Assembly (NCBI RefSeq): GCF_004795105.1
Contig: NZ_SSBL01000020.1
Coordinates: 1-64,000, forward strand
Length of the DNA: 64,000 bases
Origin: Streptomyces sp. A0642
Lineage (GTDB): Bacteria; Actinomycetota; Actinomycetes; Streptomycetales; Streptomycetaceae
Direction: 5' to 3'
In this document: positions 1-7,996 of the stretch, one piece after another
Position numbering within the stretch: the first letter of the stretch is position 1
Layout: each line of letters opens with the position of its first letter
Notes under the pieces: generated by a model
Database searches by the model: none
Told to the model about the DNA's origin: nothing
What the model saw: only the letters and a program-made list of their open reading frames with translations
Position numbers and translations under genes: made by a program

Positions 1-334
1 CGCCGCCGAAGATCCGGAAGTCGTGTGCGTACACGAAGACCGTGCGGCCCTCCACCGTGCCCCAGCCGGTGATGACCCCGTCGGTGTACGGCTTCTTCTC
101 CTCCAGGCCGAACCCGGTCGCCCGGTGGCGGCGCAGCTGCTCGACCTCCTTGAACGAACCCGGGTCCACGAGCAGCTCGATGCGCTCACGCGCCGTCAGC
201 TTGCCCTTGGCGTGCTGCGCCTGGGTCGCGCGGTCGCTCGGTCCGCGCCGGGCCTGCTCGCGCAGCGCGAGCAGCTCCGCCACACGGCCACGGGTGTCGC
301 TCGGCTCGCCCTGGGTTTCGTCCACAACGGTCAT
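1..334 (-). CDS. pccB: Propionyl-CoA/acyl-CoA carboxylase beta subunit (N-terminal part, runs off the edge)
   Basis: Only the first 111 codons are present; the gene continues beyond base 1. The protein opens MTVVDETQ and carries the N-terminal carboxyltransferase features of biotin-dependent acyl-CoA carboxylases: KGKLTARERI, then LLVDPGSF, and the GVITGWGTVEGR strand leading to VYAHDF. In this family the beta subunit moves the carboxyl group from biotin to propionyl- or acetyl-CoA, feeding methylmalonyl/malonyl-CoA for fatty acid and polyketide synthesis. It acts in the cytoplasm. The ATG at 334-332 is the first in-frame start after a 120-bp gap. Substrate (propionyl versus acetyl) cannot be decided from this fragment. 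Confidence 0.9.
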   Translation of the reverse strand, partial: MTVVDETQGEPSDTRGRVAELLALREQARRGPSDRATQAQHAKGKLTARERIELLVDPGSFKEVEQLRRHRATGFGLEEKKPYTDGVITGWGTVEGRTVFVYAHDFRIFGG

Positions 335-458
335 GCATCGACCCTACGAACTCCAGCAAGAAAACCCTGCCGTCGACTCCGTACAGTCTCCTGCCCGGTT
401 TCCTGGTGGAGCCTGACAGAAGCCTTGGGCCATGCAGGCGAAGTACCAGCCGGTGCCC

Positions 459-491
459 GTGAACCTTTGTGGGAATCCAACAAAGGTTCAC
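459..491 (-). terminator. Inverted repeat overlapping the end of the lipoprotein gene
   Basis: A perfect 12-bp inverted repeat (GTGAACCTTTGT, loop of 9, ACAAAGGTTCAC) lies over the stop codon of the solute-binding lipoprotein gene. It is unusually A/T-rich for this genome. It probably terminates the five-gene operon before pccB. Binding of a regulator to it is an alternative. Confidence 0.5.
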
Positions 492-1726
492 TGTGGTCTG
501 CCGCACACGCCGGTCAGCCGGGGGGTGTCCGCCGGCTGGGCGTCCTGCACCTTCTGGATGTCCGCCAGCCTCGGACCCACCGGATCCGCGGGGTGCGCCA
601 TGGTGAGCAGCACCGCCTCGTAGAACGCGTCCCGCACCGCCGCCGGCATCACGTCCGACGCGTCCAGGCAGAGCGGCACCCGCTGGTCCGTGAAGCGCCG
701 GCTCACCCCTTCGTCCACCGCTCCCTTCTTGGGCGGGACGGCCGCGTTGGCCGAGAACACCCCGCCCGTGCGGCCCCACTCCTCCTGCGCGTCCCGGGAG
801 GCGAGCCGCCGGATCAGCTCGCGGGCCGGGCCGCTCCGCCCGAAGAGCGCCGCGAAGTCGGCCGACACCTCGTGGGCCTTCACCGTATAGGGGCCACCGG
901 GCAGCAGCGGCGCCGAGTCCCCGAACGCCACCCGGTCCCCGTGGCCGCCGTAGAACGAACGGGCGAAGGAGCCCTGGTGCTCCAGGTCGCAGCCGCCGCC
1001 GAAGAGCAGTCCGTGTCCCCCGGCCGGTCCGCGGTGGTCGGCCAGCAGCATGGCGCCGGCCCGGTCCGGGTCCCCGGCCAGCATTCCGGCCCACGCGGCC
1101 CAGGCGTCGGCCACCGGGGAATCGGTCCACCTCATGTCACCGGTCGCCCAGCGCGCGTACAGCACCGGGCCCGCGCGCTGGAGGATCAGGTCCTCGATCC
1201 AGTCGCTGCCGGGCCAGCCGGACGCGCCGTCGTCGCCCATGCCGATGCACCACGAGGCGAGCGGGGCGGGGACGGCACCCGGGGCCGCGCCGTCGCGGTG
1301 CCAGACGATGGACTTGAGGTCGGCCTTGAGCGGCACCCACAGGTCGTCGGCGATGCCCTGCGCCTCGGGCTGCCACGGATTGCCGTACTCCGCGGGTTCG
1401 TACAGCCCCTTCAGGGAGCGCAGCCGGCCGTCGTGCGCGTACTCGACGAGTTCGCCGACGCCCGGCAGGATCGCGATGTCGGGCGGATCGCCCGCCTGCA
1501 CCTCGGCGAGCAGCACCTCGCGGGTCGCCGCGGTGCCCTGGTAGGTGTACGGAATCCCGAACCCGTCCAGGAGGTCCTTGAACCGCCGCTCCTGCGCGTC
1601 GGTCCACGGGCCGAGGATCGTCACCTCCGGTTCCGCGTCGCTGCCGCCGGGGGCCGCGAGGCCGCAGCCGGCCGCGGTCATGAGCAGGGCGAGGGCGAGG
1701 GCCAACGCGCGGGTGCGGAGGGTCAT
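488..1726 (-). CDS. Extracellular solute-binding lipoprotein, GlnH position in a PknG operon
   Basis: A 412-residue lipoprotein: basic N-terminus, hydrophobic segment and a lipobox ending AAGC with the modified Cys at residue 21. The mature part resembles family-1 (sugar-type) periplasmic binding proteins (VTILGPWTDAQERRF, PPDIAILPGVGELVEYA, LWVPLKADLKS). No permease or ATPase lies beside it. It starts 4 bp inside the end of the four-helix membrane gene, so the two are translationally coupled. In mycobacteria the PknG operon encodes GlnH, a ligand-binding lipoprotein that signals through GlnX. I infer this protein plays that sensing role rather than import. It belongs to a different binding-protein subfamily, so its ligand may not be an amino acid. 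Confidence 0.8.
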   Translation of the reverse strand: MTLRTRALALALALLMTAAGCGLAAPGGSDAEPEVTILGPWTDAQERRFKDLLDGFGIPYTYQGTAATREVLLAEVQAGDPPDIAILPGVGELVEYAHDGRLRSLKGLYEPAEYGNPWQPEAQGIADDLWVPLKADLKSIVWHRDGAAPGAVPAPLASWCIGMGDDGASGWPGSDWIEDLILQRAGPVLYARWATGDMRWTDSPVADAWAAWAGMLAGDPDRAGAMLLADHRGPAGGHGLLFGGGCDLEHQGSFARSFYGGHGDRVAFGDSAPLLPGGPYTVKAHEVSADFAALFGRSGPARELIRRLASRDAQEEWGRTGGVFSANAAVPPKKGAVDEGVSRRFTDQRVPLCLDASDVMPAAVRDAFYEAVLLTMAHPADPVGPRLADIQKVQDAQPADTPRLTGVCGRPQ

Positions 1727-2742
1727 CCGGCCCTCCAGTAGTCGGCGTTGAGACGCCGGCAGACGCCGGCGGCGGGCAGCAGGACGATCAGCGCGCCGCC
1801 GCCCAGCGCCCCGTAGTACGTCCAGCTCTGCCAGCTCCGGGCCGCCAGACCGCCGCGCAGGGCGGCCGAGTTGACCGTGACGTACGTCTGGGAGGCGACC
1901 AGGTCCGCGTGGTCATGGGCCCGTTGCTCGATCGCGGCCAGCCGCCCGCGGGCGGTGTCCAGCCGTTCCTGGGTCCGGACGGTCGCCCACAGCGGGACGA
2001 CGGCGAGCGCGACGGTCACCAGCAGCGCCGCCAGCAGCCAGGGGTCGTGGCTGCGCCCGCAGCGGGTGCGCAGCACCCACAGGGCGCTGAGGCAGGTCAG
2101 CCCCAGGACCAGCAGGCTCAGCTCGGCGACGGCCCACCCCGTCCGCTGGAGCGTTCCGAGCGAACTGACCCGCTCCACACGCCGCATCTGGTGCTCCTGC
2201 AGGACGTCCAGGCGCGGCACGACGCCGGTGCCCGGCCGGTCGAGGAGGGTCCATGCCTCCGTGAACTTCTGCCGCTGCATCAGGTCGTCGTGCACGTACT
2301 TGACGGCTCCCGGCGTGATGGAGGTGCTGTACGAGGTCAGCACGCCGTTGACCGTGTCGAGGACCCCGCGGCCGCGTTCGCCGTCGATCTGTACGTCGGA
2401 GAGCCGGGACAGGCCCTGGCCGGCGGCCGCCAGCTGGTTCTCGTACCGCGCTCCGGCGCCGACCACCGTGTCGATTCCCTGGTCCACCGACTTCTCCGCC
2501 TCCTCGTGGGCGCGCAGCAGCGCCAGCTGGGTGGCCGCCACGCCCTGGACGGCGGGTGCGCCGCGGGTCCGCATCTCACCGGCGGCGTTCTGCACCTCGC
2601 GGTACGAGACGAGCACGGCGGTCATCGAGACGAGCGCGGCCACCACCATGACGGCCAGGTGCCGTTCCAGCAGCCGCCTGGTGCGCGAGCGCGTGCGGCG
2701 GCGGGCCCGGACCGCACGCGTCCACCGGGTCGGTGAGGGCAT
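1723..2742 (-). CDS. Four-helix membrane sensor protein (GlnX-like)
   Basis: 339 residues with predicted transmembrane helices near 28-47, 202-225, 234-254 and 307-327. They enclose a large extracytoplasmic loop (about 48-201) and a second one (about 255-306), both helical and rich in charged and Gln residues like bacterial four-helix-bundle sensor domains. No kinase, HAMP or other output domain is visible. The ATG at 2742 overlaps the TGA of the VWA gene by one base, and the gene's end overlaps the lipoprotein start by 4 bp. By position and topology it matches mycobacterial GlnX, which couples the GlnH lipoprotein outside to PknG inside. Sequence identity to GlnX was not tested, so the assignment is by architecture and context. 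Confidence 0.75.
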   Translation of the reverse strand: MPSPTRWTRAVRARRRTRSRTRRLLERHLAVMVVAALVSMTAVLVSYREVQNAAGEMRTRGAPAVQGVAATQLALLRAHEEAEKSVDQGIDTVVGAGARYENQLAAAGQGLSRLSDVQIDGERGRGVLDTVNGVLTSYSTSITPGAVKYVHDDLMQRQKFTEAWTLLDRPGTGVVPRLDVLQEHQMRRVERVSSLGTLQRTGWAVAELSLLVLGLTCLSALWVLRTRCGRSHDPWLLAALLVTVALAVVPLWATVRTQERLDTARGRLAAIEQRAHDHADLVASQTYVTVNSAALRGGLAARSWQSWTYYGALGGGALIVLLPAAGVCRRLNADYWRAG

Positions 2743-4157
2743 CACAGGCTCCTTCCGCAGGCGATGCAGAACCGGGCGCGGGCCCCGGCCAGATGACGGC
2801 AGTGCGGGCATTTCACCGGCTTCCCCGTGGGGGCGGGGCCGGGCAGGTCCAGTCCGTGCCCCGAAGCGATGTGCAGCTGCCCCCGGCGGACGGTGCCCCG
2901 GTCGACGGTCGGTCCGACCCGGACCACTCCGCGCCGGCCGTCGAGGATGTCGGCCACCCGGCGCACGTCCTGGAGGACCCAGGCGGCGCCGATCTCGGTG
3001 GCGAGCCGGACCGCGAGGCCGAACTGCGCCTCGGCCTCGCCGCGGCTCAGCGGATCGAGTGCGGCGTAGCCGCGGTTGAGGGCGGTCCGCATCTGGGTGG
3101 CGGCGTTCATCGCCTGGAGCGTGCCGCCCCCTCCGCCGGTCGCCCCCGCGCCCACGGCGACTCCGGGCGGCAGCCAGCGCACGAGCAGCGGGGCGGTGGC
3201 GTCCCCGACGGAGACGGTGGCCAGTTGCAGCAGCACGCCGAGCGGGTCGGTGCTCGCGTCGGCCTGCACGGTCAGCAGGTAGTCGCGGGTGCCCGGCTCC
3301 CACTGGTGGGTGGGGAAACCGGTCCGGTACGGCCCCTGGGCCTGTCCGTCCGGGCGGGGCGCGGCTTCGAGGCGTTGCTGGCGGGGCGCCGTCTCGGTCA
3401 GGTCCACCGCGCGCACGGCCGGTCGTGCGGTGACCACGACGGGCAGTTCGGGGTTGCGGACCCGGCGCAGCCGTCGCAGCGCCCCGGCGACCGCCGGACC
3501 GAACCGGTCGGGGACGTGCTCGGCGGTGCCGTGCAGGTCCTCGACGACGGCGAGCAGCGGCACGGGGTCCCAGTCCCCGCCGACGGCCAGCACGTCCGCG
3601 GTGAACGCGCCCTCGCAGGCGTCGAGTTCCTCCCGCAGCGCGCCGTCCGCCCCGTCCCCGCCGCTGCCGTCGGTGATCAGCAGCAGGTGCCGCAGCGGCA
3701 GCGGGCGTTCCGCGAACAGCGCCCGGGCGGCGGCGAGCCAGGCCGGATAGCCGGGCGGCGGCCGGTCCTCGGCCGCCGGAGCGATCCGGCCCGCGCTGAA
3801 CGCGGCGCGGCGCTTCTCCATCGTGTCGGCCAGGGCCCACCGGCCGCGCAGCGGGTAGCAGCGGGTGGGCTCCCCACTTTCGTCGGCGCCGCCCAGGACG
3901 GCGAAGGAGACACCGTCGGGCAGGGCGCGCAGCGTCCCGGCGAGGGCGGTCGCCGCCGCCTCCCGGCGCCCGGCGGCGACGTCCAGCGCGAGGACGAGGG
4001 CGAGTTCGACGGCAGGCACCTCGTCCCGGGGACCGATGCCGGTGGCCTTGACCCGCAGATGGGCGTCGATCCGGGCGTCGTGGTGCGGCTGCTGGTCGCG
4101 CCGGACGTCCAGGGACACCGTGAACTCCAGCCCGGACGACGGGGCGTCAGTGCCCAT
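2742..4157 (-). CDS. VWA-domain protein with C-terminal zinc ribbon
   Basis: 471 residues. The N-terminal ~210 residues have a von Willebrand A fold pattern (VELALVLALDVAAG, then RHLLLITDGSGG, ADVLAVGG), but the first metal-site motif is DVAAG rather than DxSxS, so the MIDAS looks degenerate. The C-terminus holds a zinc ribbon with two CxxC pairs (CPHC and CIAC, about ten residues apart). The start chosen is the ATG at 4157, with GGAGG seven bases upstream; an ATG 27 bp earlier lacks this. It lies between pknG (86 bp away) and the GlnX-like gene (1-bp overlap). It is probably a cytoplasmic adaptor or scaffold of the kinase pathway. The partner is unknown. Confidence 0.7.
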   Translation of the reverse strand: MGTDAPSSGLEFTVSLDVRRDQQPHHDARIDAHLRVKATGIGPRDEVPAVELALVLALDVAAGRREAAATALAGTLRALPDGVSFAVLGGADESGEPTRCYPLRGRWALADTMEKRRAAFSAGRIAPAAEDRPPPGYPAWLAAARALFAERPLPLRHLLLITDGSGGDGADGALREELDACEGAFTADVLAVGGDWDPVPLLAVVEDLHGTAEHVPDRFGPAVAGALRRLRRVRNPELPVVVTARPAVRAVDLTETAPRQQRLEAAPRPDGQAQGPYRTGFPTHQWEPGTRDYLLTVQADASTDPLGVLLQLATVSVGDATAPLLVRWLPPGVAVGAGATGGGGGTLQAMNAATQMRTALNRGYAALDPLSRGEAEAQFGLAVRLATEIGAAWVLQDVRRVADILDGRRGVVRVGPTVDRGTVRRGQLHIASGHGLDLPGPAPTGKPVKCPHCRHLAGARARFCIACGRSL

Positions 4158-4243
4158 GGGACTGCCTCCAGTGGTTACCGGCATCGTGCGGTTACGGGAC
4201 AGGGGTACGGCGACGTGCGGGGCGGAACGGCGGGCGCGGGCCG

Positions 4244-6541
4244 TCAGAAGCGGGTCTGCGGGCGGACCGCGTGGGAAAGGTCGATCAGCCGCTCGTACTC
4301 GGCCGGTCCCTGCCGCTGCCGGGCGAGCCACCGGTAGCACTGCTCCAGGTCGGCCCGCACCGCCCGTTCCCCGGGTGCGGCCGGGGGCGGCAGTCCGATC
4401 CGCAGCAGTCCGCCCCGGGGCCGGGGGGCCGGGTGCGCGGCCCGGACCGCGTCGAGCTTCCACTCGTACAGCTCGGTGCGCAGCAGCCAGGCCGCCTCGT
4501 CACCGGTGACCACCGGGAACGGAACGCCGGGATCCGGCGCGAGGGCGGTCAGACAGGCGTCGATCTCCGCCTCCTCCGGCAGGGGCCGCTCCCCCGTCGC
4601 GAGCCGGGCCGCCCTGATGCGCAGGGCGGCGATCCGGGCGACGGTGTGATCCCGTGATTCGTCGGGCACCAGATCGAGGACCTCGGTCGCCGCGGCCCGG
4701 TCGCCGCGCGCCAGGGCGAGCCGAGCCAGTCCGAGGGCGGCTCCGACGTGCGAGGGGTTGCGGGCGTGCACCGCCTGGAAGAGTGCGTACGCCGAGGGGC
4801 CCGGCCCGGCCGGCCTGCCGTCGCCGAGCTGTTCCGCGGTGTAGGCGAGCGCGAGCTTGGCCGCGTACTCGCCCGGCAGGGCCCTGTGCACGGCGGAGAA
4901 GTGTTCCAGGGCCGCTTCGAGCATCGGCTGCCGGTCCTCCAGCACATCGGCGCTGCGCAGCGCGACGAGGCCCCAGTGCCAGCTGAGCCGCCACTGCCGG
5001 ACGGGCCCCGGGCCCGGGATCGCGGCGGCGGCCTGGACCTGTTCGCGGGCCGCGGCCAGTGCCTCGCCGCCGTCCTGGCCGAGCAGCAGCCGGGCGTTGT
5101 GCAGGCAGATCTCCACCGACCGCTCCCCGTGGGCCGGCTGGTTCAGCGGTTGTCCCGGGTCGTAGCTGCTGACCCCGAAGCGGGCGGCCTGCGGGTCGCG
5201 CGGATAGGGCCGGGGCACGGGCAGGCTGCGGGCGATCTCGGTGGGGGTGGGCAGCCCGGAGTCGAGCGCCGGCGCCCGGGGTGTCTCCCGCCGGCCGTAC
5301 AGCGGACGGCGCAGCCAGTGCGCGTAGTCGGGCACCGAACCCAGACGGGCGCCCAGCAGTTCGGTGGAGGGGGTGAAGTAGGGGGAGGGCTCGGGCTGGT
5401 CGCGCTTGCCTCGAAGGGCCCGGATCTCCCGCAGCACCCCGCGCAGCTGGCCCGCCATCTCCTCCGCCGAGCCGAACCGGCGCTCCGGGTCGTGCGCCGT
5501 GGCCCGCTCCACGGCCAGGCGGAAGGAACTGATGCCGAGCCCCGGCACGTCGTCGCCGACGGCCCAGCCGGCCAGTTCGGCGAGGGTGACCCCGACCGTG
5601 TGGATGTCGTGGGCGACGGTGAGGGGGCCCGTCCCGTCCGTCTCGGGTGCGGCGAACCAGGGGGTGATCACGGGCGGCGGGTCGGTGGCCCCCGCCTTGC
5701 GGACCCCGCCGAGGTCGATGACCTTGATCCCGTCGAGGTGGTGGATGACGTTGGACGGCTTCATGTCGCCGTACAGGAAGCCCATGCCGTGCAGATGGGC
5801 GAGGGCCTCGAGGATCTGGCAGCCGTAGGTGACCACGTGCTCGATGTCGAGGACGAAGGCGCCCTTCCGGGTCGATTCGACGACGGCCGACAGGGTCCGG
5901 TCGCCCACGTCCTCCATCACGATGTAACCGCCGGAGACGCTGCCGTCCTCGTTGCGGGTGCTGACGAAGTCACGGATCTGGACGATGCGTTCGTGCCGGA
6001 TGGCGACCAGGCTGCGGCGTTCCTCACCGGCCTGGGCGGCGCCGCGTTCGGCGTACCGGTTGAGGAGGCCCTTGACCGCGACGAAGTCCTCCAGGTGGGT
6101 GTCCTCGGCGAGGTAGACCCAGCCCTGGCCGCCGTGGGCGATGGGGCCGCGGATGCGGTACTGGTCCTGGAGCGGCGGCCCGTCCTTCGTCAGTTCGGGG
6201 CGGTACGAGTACGGGGCGCCGCACTGCGGGCAGTACCCCTCGTCCGGGGGCGGGGCCGCCGTGTACGGCGGGACGAACGAGGTGCGGCACGCGTCGGCCG
6301 AGCACGTCATCACGATGCGGACCGGCTGCTCGGCGGCGGCGAGGCGCTCGGCCGGGCTGCCCGGGTCCAGCAGAGGCAGTTCGAGCAGTCCGGCGGGGCC
6401 GTGGTCCCGGGGGTCGTCCGGCAGCGGCGGCAGCCCGGGCGCGCTCTCCTCACGACCGCAGGTGTCGCAGTAGCCGGTCGGCTGGACGGCGCCGGCGCAG
6501 GGGGCGCCGGTGAACCGGCGGTGCGGGCACGGGATCCTCAT
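4244..6541 (-). CDS. pknG: PknG-type serine/threonine protein kinase with zinc ribbons and TPR region
   Basis: 765 residues. An N-terminal Cys cluster (CPHRR...YCDTCG, residues 5-28) precedes a second rubredoxin-like cluster (MTCSADAC...YCPQCG, 80-107). A kinase domain follows: HGGQGWVYLAED, VAVK with Lys157, catalytic loop YGDMKPSN with Asp259, and metal motif IDLGGV with Asp276. The C-terminal half is a tetratricopeptide-type helical region. This order (rubredoxin, kinase, TPR) is that of mycobacterial PknG, a soluble kinase that controls GarA/OdhI and so 2-oxoglutarate flux. The extra N-terminal Cys cluster is unusual. Its ATG overlaps the protease stop by 4 bp. The neighbouring membrane protein and binding lipoprotein are the expected upstream sensor. 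Confidence 0.93.
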   Translation of the reverse strand: MRIPCPHRRFTGAPCAGAVQPTGYCDTCGREESAPGLPPLPDDPRDHGPAGLLELPLLDPGSPAERLAAAEQPVRIVMTCSADACRTSFVPPYTAAPPPDEGYCPQCGAPYSYRPELTKDGPPLQDQYRIRGPIAHGGQGWVYLAEDTHLEDFVAVKGLLNRYAERGAAQAGEERRSLVAIRHERIVQIRDFVSTRNEDGSVSGGYIVMEDVGDRTLSAVVESTRKGAFVLDIEHVVTYGCQILEALAHLHGMGFLYGDMKPSNVIHHLDGIKVIDLGGVRKAGATDPPPVITPWFAAPETDGTGPLTVAHDIHTVGVTLAELAGWAVGDDVPGLGISSFRLAVERATAHDPERRFGSAEEMAGQLRGVLREIRALRGKRDQPEPSPYFTPSTELLGARLGSVPDYAHWLRRPLYGRRETPRAPALDSGLPTPTEIARSLPVPRPYPRDPQAARFGVSSYDPGQPLNQPAHGERSVEICLHNARLLLGQDGGEALAAAREQVQAAAAIPGPGPVRQWRLSWHWGLVALRSADVLEDRQPMLEAALEHFSAVHRALPGEYAAKLALAYTAEQLGDGRPAGPGPSAYALFQAVHARNPSHVGAALGLARLALARGDRAAATEVLDLVPDESRDHTVARIAALRIRAARLATGERPLPEEAEIDACLTALAPDPGVPFPVVTGDEAAWLLRTELYEWKLDAVRAAHPAPRPRGGLLRIGLPPPAAPGERAVRADLEQCYRWLARQRQGPAEYERLIDLSHAVRPQTRF

Positions 6542-7929
6542 CGGCGCTCCGCCGGGCCGCGCCGGGGCCGCTGCCCGGGCAGGCCGGAGCGCGCGGGGCC
6601 GTTCACCCGGTCGAGGTCCTCACGTAACTCCCGTACCAGACGCTTCAGTTCCGTCAGCCGGTCCTGGGGATCGTCCATCAGTCCCAGTTCCCGCAGCCGG
6701 TGGCGGCGGGCCGCGGCCGCCACGGAGGGGCGCGGGACCAGCGAGGCCGAGTCGACCATGCCCCGCAGCCCGGACCACTCCCCTTCGATGTGCTCGACGC
6801 GGCGCACCAGCGCCTCGGCCCGCTCCTCCAGCGCGGGCACGAGCAACTGCCGGGCCACTTCGGCCAGTCCCCGGCCGTCGGCGCGGCGGAAGACGACCAG
6901 CAGCCGGAACCCGAGCGTCCTGACGCGCACCAGCAGCGGCACGAGCGCGGCCGGATCGGGGTCCTCGTCCAGGCCGATCACGGCGAGCACCGGCCCCGAT
7001 CCGGCGGGCCCCCCGCCGTCCGAGCGGTCCGGGGCGTTGCCGCCCTCCAGTAACCAGTCGCGGTAGGCGTTGCGCTGGTAGCGGGGCATCCGCAACTGGG
7101 CCACCAGTGTCTCGACGAGATCTCCGGGGCGGGTGACGCCGCCCCGGAAGACGAGGTGGGCCCGGTGGAGCTGGTGCTGGAGGGCGCGGTCGCGGCCAGT
7201 GCCGGGTGGGACGACCCCGAACCGCACCGCGGGCTCCTCGCCGCCGGCGAACCACTGCCGCAGCCGCCGCTCCAGCCCCCGGTCCCACCCGTCGGGGCCG
7301 CTCAGCTCGGCGACCAGCGGCACCAGGGCGGCGACGCGGTCGATGGGGATCATGTACGAGAACGCCAGGTCGTTCTCGGTGGGCAGGGCCAGTTCCAGAT
7401 CGCCGCGCCAGCTGACGACCAGGCCGACGACCTCCTCCGACCCCGGCCGCTCACCCCGGACCTGGACGGCGGCGCCGCTGAATCCGGGGCGGACGACCTC
7501 GGCGTTGGTCCCGGCGTCCAGCTGCACCCAGTCCCCGTGGAGTCCGGTGATCCGGCCGGTCAGCCACATCCCGTCGTCGAAGCTCTGGGAGTAGCCGCCG
7601 ATCCACACCTCGCCGCCCCGCTCCAGCCGCCTGCCCAGCGGCGCGGGCGCGGCCTGCGGCCGGGGGCTCTCCAGGGCGAGCACCGCGATGTCCTCGCGGT
7701 CGGGCCCGTCGAGCCCGGGCAGCCAGCCGTCCGGGGCGACCCGGGCGCCCACGGGCGGAATGCCGGGGTTCTCGGCGAACTCCACCCACATCCGGGCGTC
7801 CGGTTCCCCCACGACGTGGGCGCAGGTCAGCATCCGGTCCTGGGTCAGCAGCACTCCGGCCCCGCACACGGGCCCGTCCGCGCCGCCGCGTCGTAACCGG
7901 AGCCGCCAGTCCGCTCTCAACTCCCCCAT
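6538..7929 (-). CDS. Trypsin-like serine protease with C-terminal extension, first gene of the PknG operon
   Basis: 463 residues. The N-terminal 240 residues form an S1-type protease: GAGVLLT with LTCAHVV (His38), REDIAVLAL (Asp80) and PGFSGAA (Ser151) give a complete triad. No signal peptide is visible, so it is likely cytoplasmic. The remaining ~220 residues show a second, unassigned domain (AVIGLDEDPDPAALVPLLVRV, effector-associated-like) and a basic charged helix at the end. ATG at 7929 is the first in-frame start after the spacer. Its TGA overlaps the pknG ATG by 4 bp, so it is co-translated with the kinase. Cytoplasmic trypsin-like domains fused to extra domains occur in bacterial conflict and signalling systems; here I infer a signalling role. 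Confidence 0.8.
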   Translation of the reverse strand: MGELRADWRLRLRRGGADGPVCGAGVLLTQDRMLTCAHVVGEPDARMWVEFAENPGIPPVGARVAPDGWLPGLDGPDREDIAVLALESPRPQAAPAPLGRRLERGGEVWIGGYSQSFDDGMWLTGRITGLHGDWVQLDAGTNAEVVRPGFSGAAVQVRGERPGSEEVVGLVVSWRGDLELALPTENDLAFSYMIPIDRVAALVPLVAELSGPDGWDRGLERRLRQWFAGGEEPAVRFGVVPPGTGRDRALQHQLHRAHLVFRGGVTRPGDLVETLVAQLRMPRYQRNAYRDWLLEGGNAPDRSDGGGPAGSGPVLAVIGLDEDPDPAALVPLLVRVRTLGFRLLVVFRRADGRGLAEVARQLLVPALEERAEALVRRVEHIEGEWSGLRGMVDSASLVPRPSVAAAARRHRLRELGLMDDPQDRLTELKRLVRELREDLDRVNGPARSGLPGQRPRRGPAERR

Positions 7930-7996
7930 AGCGCACGAGGGTACGCGTGCGGCAGCCACCCTTCCCAGACTCCGCGCATACTCCCGCCTCCACGGG

